Shown here: piece after piece, positions 31,269 through 41,377 of the stretch
Layout: the number at the start of each line of letters is the position of its first letter
How positions within the stretch are numbered: position 1 is the stretch's first letter
Source of the DNA: Streptomyces sp. MUM 203J
Lineage (GTDB): Bacteria > Actinomycetota > Actinomycetes > Streptomycetales > Streptomycetaceae
Assembly (NCBI RefSeq): GCF_022414595.1
Contig: NZ_JADWYO010000035.1
Span: 1 to 62,486, forward strand
Length of the DNA stretch: 62,486 nucleotides
Direction: 5' to 3'
Made by a program: the position numbers and the translations under genes
The notes under the pieces: model-generated
The model's input: only the letters and a program-made list of their open reading frames with translations
Told to the model about the DNA's origin: nothing
Database searches by the model: none

Positions 31269-34200
31269 TCAGCGGCGGCCACCGCCGCCCAGCGGGTCCC
31301 GGGGGTCCCCCGGGCCGTGGGGGTCGTGCGGTTCCTCGTCCTCGCGCGGGCCGAGCAGTTCGTCCGCCAGTGTCGGCAGGTCGTCCAGCGGGGTCTCCTC
31401 CGCCCAGTCGGGCCGGGCCCGCCTCGGGCGGCCCCCCTCGTCGACCTGCGGCAGCTCCCGCGTCCGGTCGTCCTCACCGGCCGGCTCCCGCGCACCCGCC
31501 GAGGGCTGGGCGTCGCCCGGGTGCCGGGCCTCGTCGCGGAAGAAGCCGGGCGGAACCCGGTCGTCCGGGCCGCGGTCGTCCCGTACCCGCTTCCGAGCGG
31601 GGTCCCGGACGGCATCCCGTACCGGAGGAAGCACGGTCGTCTCCGCGAGGTCGGACGCCGGCGCGTCCTCCTTGCGCATGCTGATGCGCTGGGTCTCGTC
31701 CTCGGCCGACGCGGGCGGAGCGGCGGTCTCCGCGGCGGCCGGGCGCTCGTCGCCCTTGCGCATGCTGATGCGCTGCGTCTCGGCGTCGTCCTTGCGCAGG
31801 TCGATGCGCGGGGTCGGCACCGTCTCCGCGAACTCGTCCGGGCGCACGACCGGCGTCGGCACCGTCACATCGTGCGGCGACACGGCGGGCGCGGCCGAAG
31901 CCGCGGCGGCCGCCTCCGCCGCGGCCTGGCGGCGGGCCTCCTCGGCACGCAGCAGCGCCTCCTCCGCCTTGCGCTGCTTCTCCCGGCGCCGCTCCTCGGC
32001 CTCGGCTCGCTGCCGGGCCTCCTCCTCGGCCTGCGCGCGCAGCCGCTCCTGCTCCTCCAGGCGGGCCTTCTCCTCGGCCTCGCGGCGCCGCCGTTCCTCC
32101 TCCGCGAGCCGCCGGGCCTCGGCCGCACGCTGGCGGGCCTCCTCGGCCTGCCGTTCCTCCTCGCGGCGCCGGGCCTCCTCCTCCTCGGCCTTGCGGCGGG
32201 CCTCCTCCTCGGCACGCAGCCTGGCGAGCTGCTCCTGGCGCTCGCGCTCCAGGCGCTCCTCCTCCGCCTTGCGCGCGGCCTCCTCCTCGGCCTTGCGGCG
32301 GGCCTCCTCCTCGGCGGCCTTGCGCGCCTCCTCCTGGGCCTTCACCTCGGCCTCGGACAGCGGCAGCATCTGGTCGAGCCGGTGCCGTACGACGGTGGTG
32401 ACGGCCTCCGGCTCCTGGCCCGCGTCCACGACGAGGTAGCGGGAGGGGTCGGCGGCGGCCAGGGCCAGGAACCCGGCCCTCACGCGCCGGTGGAACTCGG
32501 CGGGCTCGGACTCCAGCCGGTCCGGGGCCTCCGTGAACCGCTCCCGGGCCGTCTCCGGCGACACGTCCAGGACGACGGTCAGGTGCGGTACGAGTCCGCC
32601 GGTCGCCCAGCGGGAGATGCGGGCGATCTCGGTCGGGGACAGGTCGCGGCCCGCGCCCTGGTAGGCGACGGACGAGTCGATGTACCGGTCGGTGATCACG
32701 ACCGCGCCCCGCTCCAGGGCCGGGCGGACCAGCGAGTCGACATGCTCGGCGCGGTCGGCGGCGTACAGGAGGGCCTCGGCCCGGTGGGACAGCCCGGCGG
32801 ACGACACGTCGAGCAGGATGGAGCGCAGCCGCTTGCCGATGGGGGTGGCTCCGGGCTCGCGGGTGACGACGACCTCGTGGCCCTTGGCCCTGATCCAGTC
32901 GGCCAGGGCCGCCACCTGCGTGGACTTCCCAGCGCCGTCGCCGCCCTCCAGAGCGATGAAGAAGCCGGAGGCGGCCGGGGCCTGCTCCGGGTCGGCGCCC
33001 CGGCGCAGCGCGTCGGCCAGGTCGCGGCGCAGCGGTACCCCGGACCGGTCGTCGGTCCTGGCCAGCACCAGCGCGGCGACGGGCAGCAGCAGCGCGCCGG
33101 CCAGCATGAGCGTGAAGGCGGCGCCGCCGTGGGCGAGGACGACGCTGTCGCCGGCCAGCCGGTGGTTGCCGAGGGCGGCGGCGAACAGGGGCGCGGCGAG
33201 CGCGCCGAGCCCGATGGCGACCCGGACGACCGCCTGGAGGTGCTCGGTGACGCGGGGCCTGCGGAACTCCTCGGTCTCCTGGTCGATCAGGGCGTGCCCG
33301 GTGTGCGCGGCGACCCCGGCGGCGTAACCCGCGAGGAGCGCCAGCAGCATGACGGTCGTGGTGTCCGGTACGAGGCCCATGACGAGCAGCGCGACCCCGG
33401 CGAACGCGAGTGCGAGGGCCAGCAGGCGGCGCCGGGACAACGCGGGCAGGACACCGCCCGCGCTCCGGATGCCCAGGCCGGTGCCCCCGACGAGGGCGAG
33501 GACCAGCAGGGCGTACGCGACAGGTCCCCCGCCGAGCCCGGCGGCGTGCAGGACGGCGACGGCGGCGGCGGACGCGATGGCTCCGGCGACGGCGGCGCAG
33601 GCCAGGACCAGCAGCGGTATCGCACCTGTACGGCCCTTCTCCACGCCGGTCCCGTTGGACGGACGGCGCAGGCCCTCCAGCGGGGACCGGGGGCGCGGGG
33701 TCGGTGTGCCCGGCAGGTGCAGGCCGGACAGGAGCGACGCGGACGCGGCGAAGAGACCGGCCGAGACGTACGAGCCGGGCGCGGCCTGGTGGATCTGGAA
33801 CCAGTCGACGCCGAGCCCCAGCAGCCGCCCGGCGAGCGAGGCGACCAGCAGGACCGCTGCGGCCACCGGGATCACCGCGAAGTTCGTGCGCAGCGACAGG
33901 CGGCGCAGTGCGCCCAGGTGGTCGGGCAGCGGCCGGACGGCGGCGCCTTCGATGGGCGGCGCGGGCAGCAGTGCGGGAGCGGCGCTCTCCTTGGCGACGG
34001 CCCAGAACCGCTCGGCCACGCCCGCAAGGAAGGCGGTCAGCAGTACCAGATACAGCGCCTCGGCCGGGGTCCAGACGATCCACAGCGGCGCCACGACCAG
34101 CAGCGCGGCCCGCACCCCGTCGGCCGTGATCATGGTCCAGCGGCGGTCGAGCGGACCACCTGCGGCGATGAGCTGGGTCACCGGGCCGAGCAGGACGGCG

Positions 34201-34514
34201 CCGACGAGGAACGTGGACAGAGCGCGGGCGCCGAACACGGCGGCGACCGCGAAGGCCGCGCCGCGCGCGCCCGCCCCGAAGGTCTCCTCGGTGACTCCCG
34301 CCCGGACGGCGAGCAGGACCAGCACCAGCAGGGCCAGGGCATCGGCTGTCCCGCCGACGGCCTGGGCGCTCCACAGCCGCCGGAGCGGCTGGTTGCGCAG
34401 GAGGGCCCGTACCGCCCGCTCGCGGGAGTCCGCGGTCAGCGCGGCGTCGGTGTCGGCGCCCGAGGGGGCGTCCGGTACCGGCTGCTGCTCGGCTGGCTGC
34501 TCGGCTCGCGTCAT
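31269..34514 (-). CDS. tmk: Fusion of an MFS-like membrane domain with thymidylate kinase and a long charged tail
   Basis: This 1081-aa protein has three parts. Residues about 30-500 hold some 12 hydrophobic segments like an MFS transporter. Residues about 517-725 are thymidylate kinase: FFIALEGGDGAGKSTQ is the P-loop, TREPGATPIG the DRX-like segment and ITDRYIDSSVAYQGAGR the dTMP site. Residues about 726-860 are an uninterrupted Glu/Ala/Arg coiled coil, followed by an acidic, low-complexity tail with repeated TQRISMRK segments. The kinase makes dTDP for DNA synthesis. Membrane fusion of tmk is known in Streptomyces. The transport role of the N-terminal part is unclear. Confidence 0.88.
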   Translation of the reverse strand: MTRAEQPAEQQPVPDAPSGADTDAALTADSRERAVRALLRNQPLRRLWSAQAVGGTADALALLVLVLLAVRAGVTEETFGAGARGAAFAVAAVFGARALSTFLVGAVLLGPVTQLIAAGGPLDRRWTMITADGVRAALLVVAPLWIVWTPAEALYLVLLTAFLAGVAERFWAVAKESAAPALLPAPPIEGAAVRPLPDHLGALRRLSLRTNFAVIPVAAAVLLVASLAGRLLGLGVDWFQIHQAAPGSYVSAGLFAASASLLSGLHLPGTPTPRPRSPLEGLRRPSNGTGVEKGRTGAIPLLVLACAAVAGAIASAAAVAVLHAAGLGGGPVAYALLVLALVGGTGLGIRSAGGVLPALSRRRLLALALAFAGVALLVMGLVPDTTTVMLLALLAGYAAGVAAHTGHALIDQETEEFRRPRVTEHLQAVVRVAIGLGALAAPLFAAALGNHRLAGDSVVLAHGGAAFTLMLAGALLLPVAALVLARTDDRSGVPLRRDLADALRRGADPEQAPAASGFFIALEGGDGAGKSTQVAALADWIRAKGHEVVVTREPGATPIGKRLRSILLDVSSAGLSHRAEALLYAADRAEHVDSLVRPALERGAVVITDRYIDSSVAYQGAGRDLSPTEIARISRWATGGLVPHLTVVLDVSPETARERFTEAPDRLESEPAEFHRRVRAGFLALAAADPSRYLVVDAGQEPEAVTTVVRHRLDQMLPLSEAEVKAQEEARKAAEEEARRKAEEEAARKAEEERLERERQEQLARLRAEEEARRKAEEEEARRREEERQAEEARQRAAEARRLAEEERRRREAEEKARLEEQERLRAQAEEEARQRAEAEERRREKQRKAEEALLRAEEARRQAAAEAAAAASAAPAVSPHDVTVPTPVVRPDEFAETVPTPRIDLRKDDAETQRISMRKGDERPAAAETAAPPASAEDETQRISMRKEDAPASDLAETTVLPPVRDAVRDPARKRVRDDRGPDDRVPPGFFRDEARHPGDAQPSAGAREPAGEDDRTRELPQVDEGGRPRRARPDWAEETPLDDLPTLADELLGPREDEEPHDPHGPGDPRDPLGGGGRR

Positions 34515-34733
34515 CCTCTCAGCCTATCCGCCCCGGCCGACACGAATCCGCCCGCTGCCACGGGCATGCGTTCGGCCGGTGCGGAGGGCGACGCACGGGA
34601 AGCGCGCGACGGGACGCGCGCCTGCCGGCGGGTGGGCGCGCGCCCGAGGGGCCGCCGACGGGCGGCGCGGAGGAGGTGCGGCAGTGCGGACGGGCGGCGC
34701 GGACGCAAGGAGGAGGCGCGGACGCGAGCGGGA

Positions 34734-34789
34734 GGGCGGGCGCGACGGGGGGCCGCCTGCCTGGCGGCTCTCCCCCGTCGTGCCCGCCC
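34734..34789. terminator. Long hairpin terminator downstream of topA
   Basis: Arms GGGCGGGCGCGACGGGGG (34734-34751) and CCCCCGTCGTGCCCGCCC (34772-34789) pair over 18 bp with one G-T position. It begins 12 bp after the topA stop on the minus strand and ahead of the tmk start region, so it probably separates the two transcription units. Confidence 0.75.
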
Positions 34790-34800
34790 CCGGAACGGCG

Positions 34801-37656
34801 TCAGTCCTCGGCGGCCGTCCTCGACGCGGCGGCGGTCTTCTCGGCCGCTGACGTCTTCTTGGCGGCCGTCTTCTTCGCCGCCGTGGTCTTGGCGGCGGCT
34901 GTCGTCTTCTTGGCGGCCGTCTTCTTCGCCGTGGTCTTCTTCGCGGCGGTCTTCTTGGCCGCCGTCTTCTTCGCGGCGGTCTTCTTCGCCGGCCCCTTCG
35001 CCCGTTTCTCCGCGAGCAGCTCGAAGCCCCGCTCCGGGGTGATCGTGTCCACGTTGTCCCCGGACCGCAGCGTCGCGTTGGTCTCGCCGTCCGTGACGTA
35101 CGGGCCGAAGCGGCCGTCCTTGACGACCACCGGACGCTCGCTGACCGGGTCGTTGCCCAGTTCCTTCAGCGGCGGCTTGGCCGCGGCCCGGCCCCGTACC
35201 TTCGGCTGGGCGTAGATCGCGAGGGCCTCGTCCAGCGTGATGGTGAAGAGCTGCTCCTCGCGCTCCAGGGAGCGGGAGTCCGTCCCCTTCTTCAGGTACG
35301 GGCCGTACCTGCCGTTCTGCGCGGTGATCTCCACACCCTCGGCGTCCGCGCCGACGACGCGCGGCAGCGACATCAGCTTCAGCGCGTCCTCCAGCGTCAC
35401 CGTGTCGAGCGACATGTCCTTGAAGAGGGACGCGGTGCGTGGCTTGACCGCGTTCTTGCCGGTCTTCGGCGTGCCCTCGGGCAGGATCTCCGTCACATAC
35501 GGGCCGTACCGGCCGTCCTTGGCGACGATCATGCGTCCGGACTCGGGGTCGTGGCCCAGCTCGAACTCGCCGCTCGGCTTGGCCAGCAGCTCCTCCGCGT
35601 ACTCGACGGACAGCTCGTCGGGCGCGAGGTCGGCGGGCACGTCGGCGCGCTGGTGGCCTTCGGCGTCCTTCTCCCCGCGCTCGATGTACGGGCCGTAGCG
35701 GCCGACCCGGAGCACGATGCCGTTGCCGACGGGGAAACTGGAGATCTCGCGGGCGTCGATCGCGCCGAGGTCGGTGACCAGCTCCTTCAGGCCACCGAGG
35801 TGGTCGCCGTCGCCGTTCCCCGCGTCGGCGGCGCCGCCGGCACTGCCGGTGCCCTCGCCCTCACCGAAGTAGAAGCGCTTCAGCCACGGCACGGCCTGTG
35901 CCTCGCCGCGTGCGATGCGGTCGAGGTCGTCCTCCATCTTCGCGGTGAAGCCGTAGTCGACGAGTCGGCCGAAGTGCTTCTCCAGCAGGTTGACCACGGC
36001 GAAGGAGAGGAAGGACGGGACGAGCGCCGTGCCCTTCTTGAAGACGTAGCCGCGCTCCAGGATGGTGCCGATGATCGACGCGTAGGTCGACGGGCGGCCG
36101 ATCTCTCGCTCTTCCAGCTCCTTGACCAGCGTGGCCTCGGTGTAGCGGGCCGGGGGCTTGGTCGCGTGGCCGTCGGCGGTGATCTCCTCGGCGGTCAGCG
36201 CGTCGCCCTCCGCGACCTGCGGGAGGCGGCGCTCACGGTCGTCGAGTTCGGCGTTCGGGTCGTCGGCGCCCTCCACGTAGGCCTTCATGAAGCCGTGGAA
36301 GGTGATCGTCTTGCCGGACGCGCTGAACTCGGCGTCCCGGCCGTCGGCGGCCCGGCCACCGATCTTGACGGTGACGGAGTTGCCGACCGCGTCCTTCATC
36401 TGGGAGGCGACGGTCCGCTTCCAGATCAGCTCGTACAGCTTGAACTGGTCGCCGGTCAGCCCGGTCTCGGCGGGGGTGCGGAAACGATCACCCGAGGGGC
36501 GGATCGCCTCGTGCGCCTCCTGCGCGTTCTTGACCTTGCCGGCGTAGGTGCGCGGCTTCTCCGGCAGGTAGTCGGCGCCGTACAGCTGGGTGACCTGGGT
36601 GCGGGCGGCGGTGACGGCCGTGTCGGACAGCGTCGTCGAGTCCGTACGCATGTAGGTGATGAAGCCGTTCTCGTACAGCTTCTGCGCGATCTGCATGGTG
36701 GCCTTCGCACCGAAGCCGAGCTTGCGGCTGGCCTCCTGCTGGAGGGTCGTGGTGCGGAAGGGCGCGTACGGCGAGCGGCGGTACGGCTTCGACTCGACCG
36801 ACCGTACGGCGAACGCGGTCTCCGCGAGCGCGGCGGCCAGGGCACGGGCGTTCGCCTCGTCGAGGTGCAGGATCTGGCCGGGCGTCTTGAGCTGCCCGTC
36901 CGGGCCGAAGTCACGCCCCTGGGCGACCCGGCGGCCGTCGACGGAGGCGAGCCGCGCGTTGAACGCGGCGGGATCCGAGGAGTCGCCGGGTCGGCCGGTG
37001 CCGAAGGTGCCGGTGAGGTCCCAGTACTCGGCGGATCGGAAGGCGATGCGCTCGCGCTCCCGCTCGACGACGAGGCGGGTGGCGACGGACTGGACCCGGC
37101 CGGCCGACAGCCGGGGCATGACCTTCTTCCACAGGACGGGAGAGACCTCGTAGCCGTAGAGGCGGTCGAGGATGCGGCGGGTCTCCTGGGCGTCGACCAT
37201 CCGCTTGTTCAGCTCGCGCGGGTTGGCGACGGCCTGGCGGATGGCGTCCTTCGTGATCTCGTGGAAGACCATCCGGTGGACCGGGACCTTGGGCTTCAGG
37301 ACCTCCAGGAGGTGCCACGCGATGGCCTCGCCCTCGCGGTCCTCATCGGTGGCGAGGTAGAGCTCGTCCGAGTCGGCCAGCTGCTCCTTGAGCTTCCTGA
37401 CCTGGGACTTCTTGTCGGCGTTGATGACGTAGATCGGCTGGAAGTCGTGTTCGACGTCCACGCCGAGGCGGCGCACCTCGCCGGTGTACTTCTCGGGGAC
37501 CTCCGCGGCCCCGTTCGGAAGGTCGCGGATGTGCCCGACGCTCGCCTCGACGACGTAGCCGGGGCCGAGGTAGCCCTTGATCGTCTTCGCCTTGGCAGGT
37601 GACTCGACGATGACGAGTCGGCGGCCGCCCTGCGCGGTCTCGCTAGTCGGGGACAA
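34801..37656 (-). CDS. topA: DNA topoisomerase I
   Basis: The start is TTG 37656 (preceded by GGAGAG), giving 951 aa; the extension to 37827 is spurious. RLVIVESPAKAKTIKGYLG is the TOPRIM glutamate segment and YLATDEDREGEAIAWH the DxDxE motif. FITYMRTDSTTLS carries the catalytic Tyr. The large C-terminal region has several repeats built around GRYGPY or GRFGPYV. The last 60 residues are KKTAA-type lysine repeats, which in Streptomyces TopA give high processivity. The enzyme relaxes negative supercoils. It is a core gene. Confidence 0.96.
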   Translation of the reverse strand: MSPTSETAQGGRRLVIVESPAKAKTIKGYLGPGYVVEASVGHIRDLPNGAAEVPEKYTGEVRRLGVDVEHDFQPIYVINADKKSQVRKLKEQLADSDELYLATDEDREGEAIAWHLLEVLKPKVPVHRMVFHEITKDAIRQAVANPRELNKRMVDAQETRRILDRLYGYEVSPVLWKKVMPRLSAGRVQSVATRLVVERERERIAFRSAEYWDLTGTFGTGRPGDSSDPAAFNARLASVDGRRVAQGRDFGPDGQLKTPGQILHLDEANARALAAALAETAFAVRSVESKPYRRSPYAPFRTTTLQQEASRKLGFGAKATMQIAQKLYENGFITYMRTDSTTLSDTAVTAARTQVTQLYGADYLPEKPRTYAGKVKNAQEAHEAIRPSGDRFRTPAETGLTGDQFKLYELIWKRTVASQMKDAVGNSVTVKIGGRAADGRDAEFSASGKTITFHGFMKAYVEGADDPNAELDDRERRLPQVAEGDALTAEEITADGHATKPPARYTEATLVKELEEREIGRPSTYASIIGTILERGYVFKKGTALVPSFLSFAVVNLLEKHFGRLVDYGFTAKMEDDLDRIARGEAQAVPWLKRFYFGEGEGTGSAGGAADAGNGDGDHLGGLKELVTDLGAIDAREISSFPVGNGIVLRVGRYGPYIERGEKDAEGHQRADVPADLAPDELSVEYAEELLAKPSGEFELGHDPESGRMIVAKDGRYGPYVTEILPEGTPKTGKNAVKPRTASLFKDMSLDTVTLEDALKLMSLPRVVGADAEGVEITAQNGRYGPYLKKGTDSRSLEREEQLFTITLDEALAIYAQPKVRGRAAAKPPLKELGNDPVSERPVVVKDGRFGPYVTDGETNATLRSGDNVDTITPERGFELLAEKRAKGPAKKTAAKKTAAKKTAAKKTTAKKTAAKKTTAAAKTTAAKKTAAKKTSAAEKTAAASRTAAED

Positions 37657-37950
37657 CGTTCGCTCTTCTCTCCGGTCGACGCTCGGTGGCACGTGCGGTG
37701 CGGTGCGGGCCTCTCGGTGAAGCCTCGCCCGCGGGCACTGCGCCACGGTCTGTGGCGCTTCTGTCGCTGCGGAGTGTGACGGTACAACCCGCCCCCGTGT
37801 CAAACGGCGAAAGCCCGCAACGGCCACTCGAACGGTAACCCGACTTCTGGCATTCCTGCCGCCCGGAGTCCTCCCGAGCCCCGGAGGCCCCCGTTCCGCC
37901 TATAGATCGCCAGGGTTCGCCGTACCGCCTCGCGCAGGGGCCGCCACCGG

Positions 37951-38148
37951 TCAGATCCGGCCGAAGCACCACACCCCGAGGGCGAGGAACGCGGCGCCGA
38001 AGGCCGTCGCGAAAGTGACGGCCACCGCCGGGTTCACACCATGGGCGACCGGGGACCGGTGCCGCACCCGGGCTGCGGTCCACACCAGCAGTCCGGCCCC
38101 GAACACTGTGAACGCCGTGCCCGCGAAGATGGCTGGTCCGCTCTCCAT
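37951..38148 (-). CDS. Small two-TM membrane protein of unknown function
   Basis: From ATG 38148 the product is 65 aa with two hydrophobic segments, about residues 8-24 and 43-63, joined by a short Arg/His-rich loop. The C-terminus is CFGRI. I do not recognise the function. The frame is also open further upstream, but that part is Pro/Arg/Gly-rich and looks non-coding. It lies 294 bp upstream of topA on the same strand. Confidence 0.5.
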   Translation of the reverse strand: MESGPAIFAGTAFTVFGAGLLVWTAARVRHRSPVAHGVNPAVAVTFATAFGAAFLALGVWCFGRI

Positions 38149-39046
38149 GCCCCGCACCCCGTTCCCTCCGTGATCCGCGTCATGGGCGCCGTCGGCCGCC
38201 GCACATGGCGGCGGGCGCGCGTCCCCCGAAGCCGAGGCTGGCACCTCCCGGCGTCGGGAGCGCGAATTGCAGGTGAACGACACGCCTGTCCCCACCCGGT
38301 CAGCCTGTCCGGCTACCGGGGGCCGGGCTCCGGGACCGGGCAGCCCCGCGGTCCCAGGTGCCCGGGCTCCTGGGGCACCGCCGGGACCCGAGGGGCCGGG
38401 CGGGCGAGGACCCGGCCCGGCTTGCCCGACTGCCCGGTTCCGACCTTGAGGCCGCGGGCGGGGCGGGGGCCGAACACGGTGCCCGAGGGGGCGGGCCCGG
38501 GCGTCCGGTGCCTGAGGGGACGGGGGCATTGGGGCGCGGGGCCGGGTTGCGGCTCCCGGCGGAGTGACGGGCAGGCGGAGTGGAGGGCCCCGCTGCCCGG
38601 CGGGGCGCGGGCGGTCCCGGAGGCGGGCGGCCCGGCAGCGGGCGCGGGCGGTCCGGAGGCGGGCGGTCCGGAGGCGGGCGGCCCGCGCAGTTGGCCGCGG
38701 GGAGGCGACCGCCAGGCCAGGGCCAGTCGGGCGAGGCCCGGATGGGCGCCGCGAGTGCTGGATGCGCCGTCGCTGGGCTCGGCCTCCGATGGATCCCCGG
38801 AGGCCGACGGGCTGGGGTCGAGGGGACCGGGGCCGAGGAGACCAGGAGTGGTCGGGGCCCGGGGCCGTTCCGCCCGGCCGCCGGACCCCGATGCCGTGGC
38901 CCTCTCAGCACGCATCCCGGCGTCCGAGCCACCACGGGACGGGGCGGGCGGAGAGGTGGGCCCGACCGGCGGCCGGGGGCCGCGGCCCCCGGGGCACGGC
39001 GGTCAGGAGTCGGCCCCGGCACGCGGAGGGCCGGACGGCGAAGCGG
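38149..39046. other. About 900 bp of extremely GC-rich, repetitive non-coding DNA
   Basis: Several long open frames exist on both strands, but all encode Gly/Pro/Arg/Ala-only sequences with no motif. Around 38600-38690 short G-rich units (GGAGGCGGGCGGTCC and variants) repeat nearly in tandem. I see no gene. Candidate roles are none or structural; a promoter for the 65-aa gene should lie near its left end. Confidence 0.5.
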
Positions 39047-40594
39047 TCAGGCGCCCTGGGACGCCGGGTTCGTGGGCTGGGGCGCCGGGATCAGAAAGCC
39101 CTCCTCCACCAGGAGGCGGATCGCCTGGGGCGTGCGGTCGCGCAGGACCACCGGGTCCTCGCCCATCAGCTGGGCGATCGCGTCCAGGATGCGGCCCGCC
39201 GTGAGCGTGCCGTCGCAGACCCCCGCGAAGCCCGCGCCGACCGTGTCGACCTTCGTGGCCCGCCGTATGCCGCGGTTCTGGCGCAGGATCACATGCTCCG
39301 GGTCCTCCGCCCCCGGCAGGCCGACCTGTTCCTGCACCACCTCCGGCGCGAGCACGAACCGGTCGGCCAGCAGGGCCGCGTCGTCCCGTACCCGCAGGTA
39401 GTCCTGCCGCGCGAAGTGCGCCAGGACCGTGTCGCCGAGCGGCTGCTCGACCGGGTGCGGCCACTCCTCGATGACGACCGACGGCGCCTCGGCGCCCGAC
39501 TTGCGCAGCGTGATCCAGCCGAACCCGACCGCATGGGTCTTACGCGCCTCGAACTCGTCCAGCCACGCCTCGTACCGCGCCGCGTACTCCTCCGGAGCCT
39601 CGCGGTGGTCACCCGCGTCCCTGAGCCACAACTCCGCGTACTGCGTGACGTCCTGGACCTCCCGCTGAATGATCCACGCGTCGCAGCCGCGCGGCACCCA
39701 CGCGCGGACCCGCTCCTTCCAGTCCTCCCCCTCGACGTGCTCCCAGTTGGCCAGAAACTGCGCGTACCCCCCTTCGTTGAGCCGCTCCCCGGACTGCTGG
39801 ACGAGCGTGCGGCACAGGTCGTCACCGCTCATTCCCCCGTCGCGGTAGGTCAGCCGCGCCCCAGGTGAGATGACGAACGGCGGGTTGGACACGATCAGGT
39901 CGTACGTCGCCGAACCCACCGGCTCGAACAGAGAGCCGACCCGCAGATCGGCCTGCGACTCCCCGGAGAGGGCGAGCGTCAGCCGGGTGAACTCCAGCGC
40001 CCGCGGGTTCAGATCGGTCGCCGTCACCCGCGTGGCGTGCTGTGTGGCGTGCAGGGCCTGGATGCCGCTGCCCGTGCCGATGTCCAGCGCCGCCCCGACC
40101 GGTGTCCGTACGGTGATCCCGGCGAGCGTGGTGGACGCGCCGCCGACTCCCAGGACCACGCCCTCGCCCTTGCCGCCCGCCCCGCTCGCGCCGCCCACGG
40201 CGCAGCCCAGGTCCGAGACGATGTACCAGTCCTGACCCTGTGGCCCGCCGTACGGCCGGACGTCCACGGCGGCCCGTACGAACGCGTCCGTGTCCCCGGC
40301 CCGTATCACCCACCCGTCTTCAAGCGCCTCGTCCAGCGGAAGAGCCGCGCGCGCCCGCTCGACCGGCACCGACTGCTGGAGGAGGAAGAGCCGTACGAGC
40401 GTGTCCAGCACCCCGTCCCCGCGGGTGGCACGCAGGGCGGGCACCGTCTCGCTGCGGGCGAGGGCGGCGTAGGCCGACGCGCCGAGCCTCTCAAGCAGCC
40501 CGTCGGCGGTGAAACCGACGGCGAGGAAGGCCTCACGGAGGCGGTCGGCGTGGTCGGTCAGAGGAAGGCCGGTGATCTGGCTGGTCGTACTCAC
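39047..40594 (-). CDS. N-methylase-type SAM methyltransferase with NPPF motif
   Basis: The GTG at 40594 gives 515 aa; an ORF to 40684 is longer but unsupported. An N-terminal helical domain (about 1-90) precedes the methylase. ALDIGTGSGIQALHA is SAM motif I, TATDLNPRALEFT the second strand, and IVSNPPFVISPG the NPPF/Y motif used by enzymes that methylate planar nitrogens in proteins, RNA or DNA. An extra C-terminal domain of about 200 residues follows. The target is unknown. It is a core gene in Streptomyces as far as I recall. Confidence 0.75.
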   Translation of the reverse strand: MSTTSQITGLPLTDHADRLREAFLAVGFTADGLLERLGASAYAALARSETVPALRATRGDGVLDTLVRLFLLQQSVPVERARAALPLDEALEDGWVIRAGDTDAFVRAAVDVRPYGGPQGQDWYIVSDLGCAVGGASGAGGKGEGVVLGVGGASTTLAGITVRTPVGAALDIGTGSGIQALHATQHATRVTATDLNPRALEFTRLTLALSGESQADLRVGSLFEPVGSATYDLIVSNPPFVISPGARLTYRDGGMSGDDLCRTLVQQSGERLNEGGYAQFLANWEHVEGEDWKERVRAWVPRGCDAWIIQREVQDVTQYAELWLRDAGDHREAPEEYAARYEAWLDEFEARKTHAVGFGWITLRKSGAEAPSVVIEEWPHPVEQPLGDTVLAHFARQDYLRVRDDAALLADRFVLAPEVVQEQVGLPGAEDPEHVILRQNRGIRRATKVDTVGAGFAGVCDGTLTAGRILDAIAQLMGEDPVVLRDRTPQAIRLLVEEGFLIPAPQPTNPASQGA

Positions 40595-40702
40595 CTGCTC
40601 ATTGTGACCGCCACCACCCGCAACGCACGAGACGGCCCGGCTTCCTGTGGACAACTTCCTGTGGACAGCCGGGCCATCACTCACACCTGCCGGGCCGAAC
40701 GC

Positions 40703-41377
40703 CTACTCGGGCTTGCCGCTCGACGACGCAGACGCAGACACCGACGCAGAGGCCGAACCGGACGGCTTGGCCGCCGGCGACGACGCGCCCGCACCCGCAG
40801 CCGGGCTGGCCGACGCCGTCGGCACGGGGGACGGCGTGGCCCTCTGACAGCCGGGCTGCTTGGCCATCGCGTCGCGCAGCTCACCGGACTGCAGCTTGCC
40901 CAGCGCGTCCTGGTTCATCTTCTCGATCTTCTTCAGGCCGACCGCGACGTCCTGCAGCCCGTCAGCGAACTTCTGCTGGTCCTTGGGGTCCAGAGCGTCG
41001 ACCTGCTTGCGCAGCCCCTCGTACGCCGTCGCCGTGGCGTTCAGCTCCTTGACCGCGTCCTTCTGAAGCTGCTCGCCGTTCTCGATCGGCGGGACACCGC
41101 CGCTCTCCACGGCCTTGGCCAGCGCCTTCTGCGTGTCCGCGATGTCCTGGAACGCCTTCGAGTCGGCCTTCTGGACCTCGGCGGGCTTGCTGTCCGCGTG
41201 GGTCGAGATGATGGCCTGCTGGGCATCGGCCCGCTTCTGGAACTGAGGTTGGGCCTGGTCACAGAACGCCTTCGCCCAGGCATCCACCTTGCCGTCGTCG
41301 CCGTCGTCGCTACAGCCCGACAGCGCGAGCACCAGCACCGCACCGCCGGACAGTGCGGCTGCAAGCTTCTTGTTCAC
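40703..41377 (-). CDS. Small secreted lipoprotein, mostly helical
   Basis: The start is GTG 41377 with AAGGGA upstream, giving 224 aa. The signal peptide runs through VLVLALSGC, where LSGC is the lipobox, so it is predicted to be lipidated and anchored outside the membrane. The body is Lys/Gln/Ala-rich and helical, and the last 45 residues are a Ser/Ala/Pro-rich low-complexity tail. Function unknown. It lies in the hppA-topA neighbourhood and may be a core gene. Confidence 0.75.
   Translation of the reverse strand: MNKKLAAALSGGAVLVLALSGCSDDGDDGKVDAWAKAFCDQAQPQFQKRADAQQAIISTHADSKPAEVQKADSKAFQDIADTQKALAKAVESGGVPPIENGEQLQKDAVKELNATATAYEGLRKQVDALDPKDQQKFADGLQDVAVGLKKIEKMNQDALGKLQSGELRDAMAKQPGCQRATPSPVPTASASPAAGAGASSPAAKPSGSASASVSASASSSGKPE

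Noticed and set aside
31191..35042. Plus-strand open frame of 1283 codons antisense to tmk and topA
   Set aside because: It lies opposite two clear genes, encodes low-complexity Arg/Leu/Gly/Ala sequence and reflects high third-position GC of the real genes.
35551..37602. Plus-strand 683-codon frame antisense to topA
   Set aside because: TopA motifs are complete on the minus strand and this frame has none.
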